From: Stramonita haemastoma
Lineage: Eukaryota > Mollusca > Gastropoda > Neogastropoda > Muricidae
NCBI GenBank assembly: GCA_030674155.1
Contig: CM060335.1
Coordinates: 28,415,097 to 28,442,596 of the forward strand
Direction of reading: 5' to 3'
DNA length: 27,500 nt
Shown here: piece by piece, positions 19,303 to 27,500 of the stretch
Position numbering within the stretch: position 1 is the first letter of the stretch
Layout: each line of letters begins with the position of its first letter
The notes under the pieces: model-generated
Told to the model about the DNA's origin: nothing
Database searches by the model: none
What the model saw: only the letters and a program-made list of their open reading frames with translations
Program-made: the position numbers and the translations under genes

Positions 19303-19711
19303 GGATCGGTGGTCTAGGTGGTCACGCGCCTTGCCTAGAAAGCAAAAAGTCCGGGTCGGAGTGTGCGGGGTTCGTACCCCGTTTGGACCCAAAACTTTTC
19401 CCCATCCATTAGACCATGAGTGGTGGTCTGGGCGCTAGTCTTTCGGATTAGACGATAAACCGAGGTCCCGTGTGTTACACATCACTATTTAAGGCACGTA
19501 AAAGAACCCACGGCAACAAGGGGGTTATCCCTGGCAAAATTCTGTAGAAAAAAGCCACTCTGATAGGGAAACAAATACACTTGCATGCAGGAAAAAGAAA
19601 AAAATGGGTAGGCGCTGCACATGTGGCGACGCGCTCTCCCTGGGGAGAGCAGCCCGAATTTCACGCAGAGAAATCTGCCGTGACATAAAGTGGTACAAAA
19701 AAATACAAAAA
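19303..19711 (+). mobile_element. SINE family B (full length)
   Basis: tRNA-derived SINE distinct from family A. The A-box-like TGGTCTAGGTGGTC is at 19310-19323 and the B-box-like GGGTTCGTACCCC at 19368-19380. It then has a core domain (19438-19474, TCTTTCGGATTAGACGATAA then ACCGAGGTCCCGTGTG) very similar to that of family A. The body contains CACGTAAAAGAACCCACGGC, CTGGCAAAATTCTGTAGAAA and a GCGCTCTCCCTGGGGAGAGC hairpin-like palindrome (about 19631-19650). The 3' end is A-rich, with TACAAAAA repeats. I recall this family as abundant in gastropod genomes, from memory only. Confidence 0.85.
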
Positions 19712-20157
19712 TACACACAGAGTCTGTGCCCTAATGAATGAATGAATCACTACCTGAAGTGAAACGTGGCAGAGCGTGCTGATTGCTTTAATGAGGGAAT
19801 CAGACCCGCATTCCACAGAGACTGGCATGGCTGGGCCTAGAAAATCACCAGAGTGAGTGGCAAACTGAATGGATGCCATAGATAATTTTTTGGCAATTAT
19901 TATTTTATTTTTATAGTAGATCTTATACAATATATTCTACTTTTAGTGATTCTTTGATAATATTATGCCTCTGTCATCTTGCCTATACACACCTTCACCT
20001 TCACCTATCCCGTAGTCCTGTGGACCGTGGGGGTACAACTGAAGGTTTTGCAACCAGCTTCCTCTACTCCCCACGGTCTTCTGCCCTCCGCAGTTGATCG
20101 TTCCACCCAAGTCCGGTGTAACACGCTCAAAACACTACCGTGCAATTAAGACTAATG
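19712..20157. other. Unique sequence, no gene seen
   Basis: No coding support. Contains GTGGACCGTGGGGGTAC-like and CCCCACGGTC words (about 20022 and 20070) that are short inverted repeats. Confidence 0.45.
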
Positions 20158-20300
20158 TAGTGGTTTTGGCGTTAGGCTTTCATGCCATAACCACTACCCT
20201 AGTGACTTTTGCACATGCTGTAAACACTATCTTAGTGACTTTGGCGTACGCTATGAACACTATGAACACTATCTCTAAGCTAAAACACTACTGCTTACAA
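20158..20300 (+). repeat. Minisatellite block 1 (42+33-bp dimer)
   Basis: Units starting TAGTGGTTTTGGCG (20158), TAGTGACTTTTGC (20200) and TAGTGACTTTGGCG (20233) each lead toward an AACACTA-like end. Spacing is 42 then 33 bp. The related block 2 lies at 20428. Confidence 0.7.
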
Positions 20301-20326
20301 ACACTTTTTTATATATCAAATACTAA

Positions 20327-20425
20327 GAAGGAGGGGTGCAGGATGTTTAAGGCATTCGCTTGCCAACAAGTAAATCATGAGATCCTGGGTTTGATTCCCA
20401 GCCTCGCGTAGGAGGTGTAGCCAGA
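20327..20425 (+). mobile_element. tRNA-like SINE head between minisatellite blocks
   Basis: The A-box-like segment ATGTTTAAGGCATTCGCTTGCC starts at 20343 and a strong B-box match GGGTTTGATTCCC lies at 20387-20399. It differs from the heads of families A and B. A clover-leaf-competent tRNA gene is not supported, because the 5' and 3' ends do not pair into a clear acceptor stem. Confidence 0.6.
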
Positions 20426-20427
20426 AA

Positions 20428-20530
20428 TAGTGGTTTTGGCGTGTAGACCTGTGCTGTAAACACTACTGATAGTACTTTCAGCGTTGCCAAATGACTATGG
20501 TAGTGTTTTCTGCATAGAGTGATTTTGGCT
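20428..20530 (+). repeat. Minisatellite block 2 (42+31-bp dimer)
   Basis: TAGTGGTTTTGGCG (20428), TAGTACTTTCAGCG (20470) and TAGTGTTTTCTGC (20501) reproduce the unit starts and alternating spacing of the block at 20158. Its right end overlaps the 3' coding end of the LINE remnant on the opposite strand. Confidence 0.65.
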
Positions 20531-20680
20531 TATTACACCGGTCCACTCTGTGATGCTGTCTTTCCATCGTTTCCTCTGTCTGCCTCATCGTCTCCTTCCC
20601 CTTACTGTTCCCTGTAAGACTATGTTGGCCAGTCCAGATGATCGTGTGACGTGCCCGTACCACTTTAGTTTGTGTTTTTT
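20495..20680 (-). pseudogene. Second LINE reverse-transcriptase C-terminus, stop-containing
   Basis: Reading the minus strand from about 20680 gives HKLKWYGHVTRSSGLANIVL, QGTVRGRRR, a TGA stop, then GRQRKRWKDSITEWTGVI and a short tail to a TAG at 20495-20497. This is the same conserved GHVTR...LQGT...GRQRKxWxDxIxEWT block as in the LINE at 14.5 kb, but from a different subfamily (RSSGLAN instead of RHNTLPK). The internal TGA is one change from the CGA arginine expected there. Only the extreme C-terminus is present, so it is a dead fragment. Confidence 0.85.
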
Positions 20681-20734
20681 CACACACATCACACATGTCT
20701 AAAATACGCATGTACTTGCCTTCCTTAGAAATGT

Positions 20735-20897
20735 ACGCACACACCCGCGCGGACGCACGCGCACACACTCGCACACACGTTCACACACACGCAAACTGAC
20801 ACACTCATACGCACACGCACGCACGCACATATGCATACACACACACGCGCGCGCACTCACAAACACACACAACACACACACACGCGCGCGCGCGGCA

Positions 20898-20948
<51 letters not shown>

Positions 20949-20969
20949 ACACACACACACACACATACA
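20735..20969. repeat. CA/CACG/CG mosaic ending in (CA)n
   Basis: Imperfect CACG and CGCG words, then perfect CA from about 20898 with one AGA interruption, abutting SINE A copy 5. Confidence 0.93.
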
Positions 20970-21201
20970 CAAAGTCCTTCGAATGAGACGAAAAGCCGAG
21001 GTCGTGTGTGCAAACGTACGAAAAACGCCTTGCGAACACGTTAAAATCCATTCCGTTTTTCGGAAGAGTAGCCTATTGTATGCCGGTAGGAATGAATGAC
21101 AAAATTTTGTCGGAGAACACGAGGACTGGATGTAAAAGGGCATATGAGAGCTTATTCCATTATCCTCAAAATAAAAGTATCAAATAAAAAAAAAAAAAAA
21201 A
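20970..21201 (+). mobile_element. SINE family A, copy 5 (5'-truncated, diverged)
   Basis: Begins inside the core domain (AAAGTCCTTCGAATGAGACG, AAAGCCGAGGTC), without a tRNA head, directly after a CA tract. The body motifs CACGTTAAAATCCATTCCG, GGAAGAGTAGCC and CTTATTCCATTATCCTC are present with more substitutions than in copies 1-4, so it is probably older. It ends in CAAAT plus A18. Confidence 0.85.
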
Positions 21202-21254
21202 GCTAAGTGATACACATCCCCACCCCTTACAAACACATCTACCTATCAAGTAGT

Positions 21255-21560
21255 TAACCAATCTGTCTATCTATCTACCCACTTACCTACCTACCTATCT
21301 ATCTGTATGTCTGTCTATGTCGATCTACCTAGCTATATTTATGCATCTCTCTTTCTTTATGTATGTATGTATGTATGTATGTATGTATGTATGTATGTAT
21401 GTATGTATGTATGTATGTATGTATGTATGTATGTATGTATGTATATCTATCTATATCTATCAATCTATCTTTCTGTTTGTCTATCTATATGTATCTATCT
21501 TTCTATATCTGTATCTCTAACTCTCTATCGATCTATCTATATATCTATCTACCAATCTAT
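21255..21560. repeat. TATC/TACC-rich tract with central (TATG)21
   Basis: Degenerate CTAT/CTAC words at 21255-21350, a perfect TATG array at 21358-21443, then degenerate TATC words with TGTC substitutions up to about 21560. Confidence 0.95.
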
Positions 21561-21689
21561 TTCTCCCTGAGGCGACATACAATAGTATGCGTATCACCAC
21601 GAACAATGTTTTTAAAAAAAGACAGAGGAAAGAAAGTAGGAGGTCAAGACGCTTTCAAAATCAGTGCACAAAGAGAGAGAACAACTGTA

Positions 21690-21695
21690 GTGATA

Positions 21696-21753
<58 letters not shown>

Positions 21754-21782
21754 TGAGAGAGAGAGAGAGAGAGAGAGAGAAA
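21690..21782. repeat. (GA)n microsatellite with two short interruptions
   Basis: GA runs interrupted by GAAGAGAG near 21702 and GAATGAGAG near 21750. Confidence 0.95.
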
Positions 21783-22008
21783 CACACAATGTGGAATTCA
21801 TCTCACAACTAGCTGTAAAGGCCATGAAAAGAGGGCCATGGTACTCCTCAGAAACAGCACAAGAAAAGAACATTAGAATTAGAATTATGGAGCGACAGAC
21901 AGACACACATCTAGAAATAGATACATATTTTTTTTACCTGGCTAGGGCTTCAAATGTTAATAAGCATTCACATTCTTGTTGTCGCACAACCTTGTGGAAA
22001 GCAAGAAG
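21783..22008. other. Unique sequence, no gene seen
   Basis: No coding support. Confidence 0.45.
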
Positions 22009-22025
22009 GAGCGAGCGAGCGAGCG

Positions 22026-22059
<34 letters not shown>

Positions 22060-22072
22060 TGACACTGACACA
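22009..22072. repeat. (GAGC)n-(GA)n-(CACTGA)n compound
   Basis: About five GAGC units, thirteen GA units and two CACTGA units in direct succession. Confidence 0.95.
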
Positions 22073-22080
22073 TGACACAT

Positions 22081-22086
22081 TTTATT
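22081..22086 (-). terminator. Possible polyadenylation signal AATAAA (minus strand)
   Basis: TTTATT on the plus strand gives AATAAA on the minus strand, about 375 bp downstream of the stop codon of the candidate exon at 22459-22698. On its own, an AATAAA in AT-rich DNA is weak evidence. Confidence 0.25.
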
Positions 22087-22458
22087 GCTTTTAAAGCTGT
22101 ACAAAGCTCATCAAGCATGCATCGCGAAAGATCGAATCGAACACGACGCGAAATGTTTGACATGAAACCATAACAAACATGTTTTTTTTGTGTGTTTTTT
22201 TTCGGAACTGACAATATTTGTCAGTGACTGTCATTTCATATGTACACATCAAGCAGCACACTGGTCCACGGTACACGCCGTCATCACCCCAGGTAGAAAC
22301 AGATGAGGTCACGGAGCACCTTAGTTTCCGCAGAGTACGTGCCTGTGTGTCGGTATGCAGTTCTGCCAGCACGCCTTCCCTCGTAGTTGTCCAGTTCGTC
22401 ACCTCTTCTGTCAGCATGTTCTTTCTTCTTGTTTGACGTACCAAAATACACAGTCATT

Positions 22459-22698
22459 TCATTTCTTGTGGGACTTGCATGAGACTTCCAGCACCAAGTC
22501 ATCTGACTCACAGAGTAAATAGATTGTCATTCTCCGTGGTATACAGACAACTTTTCTGAAACATTTATTTCTGTCTCTGTCTTTTAAACGTCGCTGCACT
22601 GTTTTGTTGGTCATTGTAGAGACGTAATCTTTCACTATACCCGCGTTAAATCCATCTATTGTTGTTTTCTCTATCCTGTCGTTTGTGTCCAGTTCATC
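22459..22698 (-). CDS. Possible 3'-terminal coding exon, unrecognised protein
   Basis: The minus strand shows an acceptor-like TGTCTCTTCAG immediately before GATGAACTGGAC, then 79 codons to a TGA at 22459-22461. The peptide (DELDTNDRIEKTT..., RRLKDRDRNKCFRKVVCIPR, ...LLCESDD, ending CKSHKK) is mixed and charged, with three Cys and several Arg/Lys clusters, unlike the simple-repeat frames elsewhere. The frame is open further upstream to a TAG near 22743. No domain was recognised. An AATAAA lies 375 bp downstream. It could equally be a chance open frame or part of an unidentified repeat. Confidence 0.3.
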   Translation of the reverse strand, partial: DELDTNDRIEKTTIDGFNAGIVKDYVSTMTNKTVQRRLKDRDRNKCFRKVVCIPRRMTIYLLCESDDLVLEVSCKSHKK

Positions 22699-22770
22699 CT
22701 GAAGAGACAGTGACGTCACATTCAGCTGCACAGGGAGTGTCTACTTCGTGCTGCTCATGCAACACATCTG

Positions 22771-22775
<5 letters not shown>

Positions 22776-22868
<93 letters not shown>
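22776..22868. repeat. Compound (AG)n-(ACAG)n tract
   Basis: About 22 AG units followed by 12 perfect ACAG units. On the minus strand this is (TGTC)n then (TC)n, the same order as the tract at 16494-16676. Confidence 0.97.
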
Positions 22869-22869
<1 letters not shown>

Positions 22870-23091
22870 GCTGTATGGTACAAAACCAGTGTCTAAAAGA
22901 GCCATTGTGTAGTGCACAGTAATTGAAAAGCCCAGTTGTGACATGGCAGACCAAGGCAGATTATTCTGCCCTCTCTCTATTGTGGGCAGCCATGATCTGC
23001 ACGTAATTTATGCGCCTTCTTCGGGCTCCTAGTCTCCCCCTCTGAACAATGGAGTCCTTCTGGCGAGGTCATCAGTGCCCTGTGTAGTGGT
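22870..23091. other. Unique sequence, no gene seen
   Basis: Mixed sequence without supported coding frame or known element. Confidence 0.45.
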
Positions 23092-23895
23092 TGGTATAGT
23101 ACTGTCTTTAGGGTTATCGATATATCTGGAATGGATTCCACCGTTGTAGCTGAAATGGTTACATGAACACAAGCTAGAATAGTAAAGCAGTAGTCTTTAA
23201 GGGTATCTGGAATGGACTTTTTCGGGTAGCTGGACTGGGTACATGAACAGTAACTTGAATATGTAAAGCATCAGTAGTAACTGCTGTGGGTTCTACTCTA
23301 GTAGGTGGAAGAGTAGGAGCCTTTAGGGGTAGCTTTATTGTGTTTAAATATAGTGGTTTCTTGAACAGCACTGTTTTTTGGGGGAGGGGGGAGGGGGGTA
23401 GCTTCAAGGGGTTTAACTGTGGTGGCTTCTGATATTGCAGTCTTTTAGGGGTAGCTGGAATAAATTCAGTCATCGTGGTTGGATTGGGTACATGAAAAGT
23501 AGGCAGGAATACAAAGTTGCAGGAACTGCAACTATTTGCCAGTGGTAAAACTGCAGTCTTTATGGGTAAACGCAATGGGTTTAAATGTAGTGGCATCTAT
23601 AGTAGCAATATTATTTTAGGGGTAACTGCAATTGGCTCAGCTGTAGTCGTTGGGGAAATCGGGATGGACTTAATCAGGATAGCTAAAGGGGTACATGAAC
23701 AGTAGCTGGAATAAATATGTACAGTAGACGTCTTTTAGTTTACTGCGATGAGATCATCCAAAAGCTGCCATTTGGTACATGAAGAGTAGCTGGGATATGT
23801 AATGTAAGCCTCTCTTTAGGGTTAACTCAATGAGTTCAATAGAAGGGGCTGGAATAGGCACACCCATAGTAACTGCAATAGGTAAAGGGTTTCCC
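23092..23895 (+). repeat. Degenerate ~90-120-bp minisatellite, about 8 units
   Basis: Units begin with GTCTTTAGGGGTAxCTGGAATGG (near 23103, 23193, 23320, 23440, 23552, 23613, 23735, 23810). Many contain GTACATGAACAGTAGCTGGAAT (near 23237, 23489, 23691, 23776). Copies differ by substitutions and indels, and one is expanded by a G-rich insertion at 23380-23398. The minus strand keeps one 140-codon frame open through four or five units (23174-23596), rich in Pro/Thr/Leu with recurrent LNPLKLP and HVPxPxT words. That could be coding or simply reflect a stop-poor repeat. Confidence 0.75.
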
Positions 23896-23919
23896 ATAAC
23901 CTATGTGACCATGGGGGAG

Positions 23920-24075
23920 TGAGGTGTCATAGAGAGGGAAAGGAGATGGGTGCTGCTCTCTCCCTCAATATGCTGACCCCAAGAGAAGCTGAAATCTCTG
24001 ACACATTGCTCCCCAACAACCACAAAGGTTATGGAAACACCTTTACCATTTTACCTACCTTACACTATTTCATAG
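23920..24075 (+). mobile_element. 5S-derived SINE, second copy (5'-truncated, uninterrupted 3' body)
   Basis: CCCTCAATATGCTGACCCC (about 23963), GAAATCTCTGACACATTG, CTCCCCAACAACCACAAAGG (about 24009), GTTATGGAAACACCTTTACC and TTTTACCTACCTTAC follow one another. The same blocks at 14466-14502 and 15291-15350 are separated by the LINE. The 5S-like head is not visible here. Confidence 0.75.
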
Positions 24076-24690
24076 TGCTCCTGTGGGACGTGTGTGGCTA
24101 GTCAGTTGGGTTTTTCTTTTAATGAAAGTCCATGGTTGGTGTCATGTGTATACAACACACAGCTCAGAAAAGAAATAGATGTGTCCATATACTAAATTCT
24201 GCAGTATTTATTCAATACAGCAACACTTTTTTGCAAAGCATCATCTGCTTCAAAGATACAGTCAGACTACAGCGTAGTTTGATGGTTTCAAATGAAAATT
24301 ATAAAGAAGAATAGGGAGGATAGAAAAAAAAAGAAGAAGAAACGAAAATGCTTAACTGTTGGAAAAACAAACTCACGACAAATTTGTAAACTGCATCATT
24401 AATTTTGATACCTATCCACGCAGTGTTGTTACAAGTGAAAGACATTTCGTTAAATCCTGTTTCTTCCCTTCCTCTTTTGTTTATCTCCCCGCTCCCCCCC
24501 CCCCCCCAACCCTCTCCTTCATCACTCCTCTCTCCCCAGGCGTACGTTTGTCTGCGAAGGGATGTAAATAGTCATGGTTACCTTTGACGACAGATCTTTT
24601 TGCGATGTATGAAACTGATTGTCTGACGTAAAATGTTTATAATATCCTTTTGCAGGTCATTTCCGCTTCTGACCCTTCTTCCTTTCCACA
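24076..24690. other. AT-rich sequence, no gene seen; poly-C at 24495-24507
   Basis: No coding support. Confidence 0.5.
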
Positions 24691-24696
24691 CCTGCT

Positions 24697-24736
24697 CTTC
24701 TCTCTCTCTCTCTCTCCTCTCTCCTCTCCTTCTCTC

Positions 24737-24790
<54 letters not shown>

Positions 24791-24926
24791 TTCTGTCTAG
24801 TCTGTCTTTGCGTGCCTGTCTCTCTATTCCCTTATTCTCTTTCTTCTTTCTTTTGTTCTCTCTCCCCCTTCCCCCCCCCTCTCTCTCTCTCTCTCTCTTC
24901 CTCTCTCTCTCTCTCCTCTCCCCTCT

Positions 24927-24972
<46 letters not shown>
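24697..24972. repeat. (TC)n arrays with T-rich and C-rich interruptions
   Basis: A TC tract at 24697-24790, a TTCTTTC-type segment with a C8 run (24871-24878), then another TC tract with CCTC breaks to 24972. Confidence 0.95.
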
Positions 24973-24974
<2 letters not shown>

Positions 24975-25501
24975 CTGTGTAAAGTCGTGAAGTCAAAATG
25001 AATGCAAAGTCTACTCAAGTAAAGTAAACATAGTCTGGTGCGTCTTCTTCATTGACTACTTGAAATAAAAGAGGGAGACGCTGATAAAAAAGAAAAAAAA
25101 CTGCCGTGGAGTTAAACATAGGAGATTGGACGATGGCTCAGGGAGTGGAAGGAAGGGGTTTTGAAAAAGAAAAGAAAAAGTTCAATAAACACACACTCAT
25201 ATGTGTGTGTGTGTGTGTGTGTGTCTACGCGCGCGCACATACACACACACATACGCACACATACACACACAAAGGGGAAGTGACACCAAGATCTTGTTTG
25301 TGACTGTGTCCACATGCACAGTGTTTCTGGTGTTTGAATTTTGAGCTCCCATGCAGATCTCGTGTTTCTTGTTACCTCCCCTTCCCCCTCCCCTCTCTTC
25401 CTGTCAGCTTTTTTTAGGGAGGGGGGGGGGGAGGGCAGACTCAAGGGCAGCAACTAGGTCATGTCGTTCTTGTCACCAGCTGATGCCAAACCTTTTCTGT
25501 T
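24973..25501. other. No gene seen; CA/TG/CGCG/CA palindromic simple repeat at 25190-25271
   Basis: ACACACACTCAT leads into (TG)11 (25202-25224), TCTACGCGCGCGC, then CA with TACG interruptions, so GT and AC blocks flank a CGCG centre. A G12 run lies at 25420-25431. No coding frame is supported. Confidence 0.7.
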
Positions 25502-25612
25502 TCTTTCTCTGTCTCTGTACTTTTGTCTGTCTGTCAGTCTGCCTGTCTGTCTCTCTCTGTCTCTCTCTGTCTGTCTCTCTCTGCGTCTCTCTCTGCCTCT
25601 CTCTCTCTCAAG
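25502..25612. repeat. CT/TGTC mixed tract
   Basis: TCTGTCTCTG words, TGTC units around 25525-25552, then TCTCTCTGTCTCTC units to 25612. Confidence 0.92.
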
Positions 25613-26025
25613 GTGTGAAGCACATATAGTGTAACATAAAATGGTTTTTTCATCATCCTCAAGGCTCAATTGTCATTCTTTTATTTTTTTTTTACTCTTT
25701 ATACTTGGTTGACTTTTTAACACCTTTCCACTGCAAAGCGCGTTTTTTTTGCCACAGGACTCTATACAATTTTTCTACGTCTCACAAATCTACTGCATTT
25801 CCGTTTGTATTCTGTAACATGCTTCTGTATGCTAATGCTCTCTGTCTCTGGCCCAAGAGATTTGTCACTCATTTATGTAAGCATTTCACCCAAGCCTGCA
25901 TTAGAATGGTGTTATGCTTTGAAGAAAAAGATACCTACGTTACGTTGATTGTCTTCAGCCATGAAATTCTCGTAGCATAACAGTAAAGACAAGTGATAAG
26001 ATGTACATGCATATTAAAGTGTCTT
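25613..26025. other. T-rich sequence, no gene seen
   Basis: A 91-codon plus-strand frame (25705-25980) is F/C/L-rich and has no recognisable motif. It is not supported as coding. Confidence 0.45.
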
Positions 26026-26086
26026 TTCTTCTTCTTCTTCTTCTTCTTCTTCTTCTTCTTCTTCTTCTTCTTCTTCTTCTTCTTCT
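26026..26086. repeat. (TTC)20 microsatellite
   Basis: About 20 perfect TTC units, a polypurine-polypyrimidine mirror tract of the GAA/TTC type. Confidence 0.98.
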
Positions 26087-26784
26087 AGAGTAAAGGAATA
26101 ATAATTTACGGTAAACATCCATTTTTCATGCCAACAGTGGAAAGAATAGTTAATGTTTTCCTTAGAAAATACATACCGATTATGGACAATGTCTAGTCAG
26201 AATCATTGACTTTTTCACTTGCAGTAGAATTATTACTTGCAGAGCTATAAAACCACTTCCTTGGATCAGGCAAGTTTGGCACAATTTAGAGACTAGAAAA
26301 AAACTCTTTCCTTAGCATTCAACTATTTTCGGCTGGGCGTGTTGAGCAATATTCACAGAGTGTGCACTCGCAAAAAGCTGCAGGCATTTGAATGAATTAT
26401 TTCATTTATGTACACCTTTCCTTTTGAAAACAACTATGACCATTGAAGAGAAGCCAAAAGCAAAAAAGCATGTGGGAAAGTTGTGGTTTAGTGTAAATAA
26501 TGCAATGCAGCTGTTCACTGTCAATGGACCAGGTTTGAGTGATCTATGAATGAATGGTTTGTGTTGCAGTATACTTTAGCAAAAAATGTTTGTTTGGTTT
26601 TTTGTGTTTTTTTTTCTGTTTTCAGTTATGCTCTCAGTACTGCGAATTAATTGATCAAAACATACACATGTCCAGGATCATGCGCAGGCACAAAGCTGCT
26701 GATTCACAAGCATGTCTGGATAATCAAATACTGGTTGAAATGTGATATAATGCATTGATATAATTGTACTTGATACACACACAC

Positions 26785-26787
<3 letters not shown>
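26087..26787. other. AT-rich sequence, no gene seen
   Basis: No supported coding frame or element. Confidence 0.5.

Positions 26788-26850
<63 letters not shown>
26788..26850. repeat. (CA)31 microsatellite
   Basis: About 31 perfect CA units. Confidence 0.98.
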
Positions 26851-26852
<2 letters not shown>

Positions 26853-26904
26853 CCAAAAGACAAAAACAGGCAGAGGGACAGACAGACAGAAAATTACCAT
26901 TTTG

Positions 26905-27065
26905 TCACCGTGCTGTTGGCTGTTGGCAGAGGATATAGTGTTGGGGAAGGAAGGTGTCGTGTTTAAGGAGGCCTGCGCCCTGTGTGGTCCCCACACCTCC
27001 ATCCGGTACAGGCCTGTTGAATGGCCATCACTGTGCCCCTGCTGATGGCCTGACCCGCCTTTAGA
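26905..27065. other. GC-rich islet with open frames on both strands
   Basis: Base composition rises clearly above the flanking AT-rich DNA. The plus strand is open through a segment reading GKEGVVFKEACALCG and ends in a stop. The minus strand is open through a segment with HQQGHSDGHSTGLYRMEVWG. Neither was recognised. It could be a small exon or a fragment of a dispersed repeat. Confidence 0.25.
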
Positions 27066-27500
27066 AACGGGTTCAGTGCTGTTTCATTAGCTTCGAATGG
27101 ATCTTTCTCTAGCCAGACCAAAGCCATTGTCGATTATTGATGAAAACAAAGTGCGAATGCCTACATTAAAATGTTGCTACACCCCCGAAGTCGGACTGCT
27201 GCTACCTTTAGGGTCAGAGAAAACAGTTGTTAACAAAATAAAACCCAACCTCTGTGAACCTGGGAGTTCTGTCTAGCTTAAGAATGATTGTTCATTCTAA
27301 TATGTTTTGGAAAGTTTACATGAAGATTATTTTCATAATTTGTATCTAACATTGGAGAATTCATGATGAGGTAATCATAATCAGCCATGTATGCACACAA
27401 ACTTCTCATTTAGTGGGAACTTATAGTCTCAGCACGGGATAGGAATTCCCAGGGCCTGCGATTCCCAGACATGAGGAGTGAGACTGCATATTCTGAGCAA
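27066..27500. other. AT-rich sequence, no gene seen
   Basis: Nothing coding or recognisable is supported up to the window end. Confidence 0.5.

Noticed and set aside
18839..19438. 199-codon plus-strand frame
   Set aside because: CA and CT repeats running into the head of SINE B.
20343..20400. Functional tRNA gene
   Set aside because: A and B boxes are good, but no acceptor-stem pairing or complete clover-leaf could be seen. The same caution applies to the heads of SINE A and SINE B.
21255..21560. Telomeric or centromeric satellite
   Set aside because: It is a TATG/TATC microsatellite. No TTAGGG array is present anywhere in the window.
25705..25980. 91-codon plus-strand frame
   Set aside because: F/C/L-rich chance frame in T-rich DNA without recognisable motif or gene signals.

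Overview
This is eukaryotic, non-coding, repeat-dominated DNA. No complete protein-coding gene can be supported. Three things point to an invertebrate, most likely a mollusc and probably a gastropod: very long (CA), (GA), (TGTC), (TATG) and (TA) microsatellites; several tRNA-derived and one 5S-rRNA-derived SINE; and RTE/BovB-like non-LTR retrotransposon C-termini of a type common in gastropod assemblies. The species assignment is inference from remembered element families, not a database match.

Layout. 0-1 kb holds two compound microsatellites. 1.5-7 kb contains four copies of one dispersed or decayed-tandem repeat (called repeat M here). In the fourth copy an internal ~94-bp module is amplified to about 11 units with a five-unit higher-order period. 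7-9.3 kb is AT-rich and almost free of long microsatellites, and ends in a small possible exon on the minus strand. From 9.8 kb to the end, long microsatellites recur every 1-2 kb and retroelements sit inside or against them. SINE family A has six copies (11.3, 13.4, 15.4, 16.0, 17.8, 21.0 kb). SINE family B has one copy (19.3 kb), and there is a further tRNA-like head (20.3 kb). A 5S-derived SINE at 14.3-15.4 kb is split by a 5'-truncated, frameshifted LINE, and the second half of the same SINE type appears uninterrupted at 23.9 kb. A second, stop-containing LINE C-terminus lies at 20.5 kb. Two degenerate minisatellites lie at 20.16-20.53 kb and 23.09-23.89 kb.

Genes. The only candidates with normal protein-like composition are minus-strand open stretches at 22,459-22,698 (with splice-acceptor-like and polyadenylation-like signals) and 9,115-9,324. 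Both are low confidence and unrecognised. Most other open frames are translations of simple repeats (poly VC, HT, SL, RE, YI) and are not genes. The window reads as intergenic or intronic sequence shaped by retrotransposition and simple-sequence expansion. There is no operon, CRISPR array, defence cluster or other prokaryote-like system.
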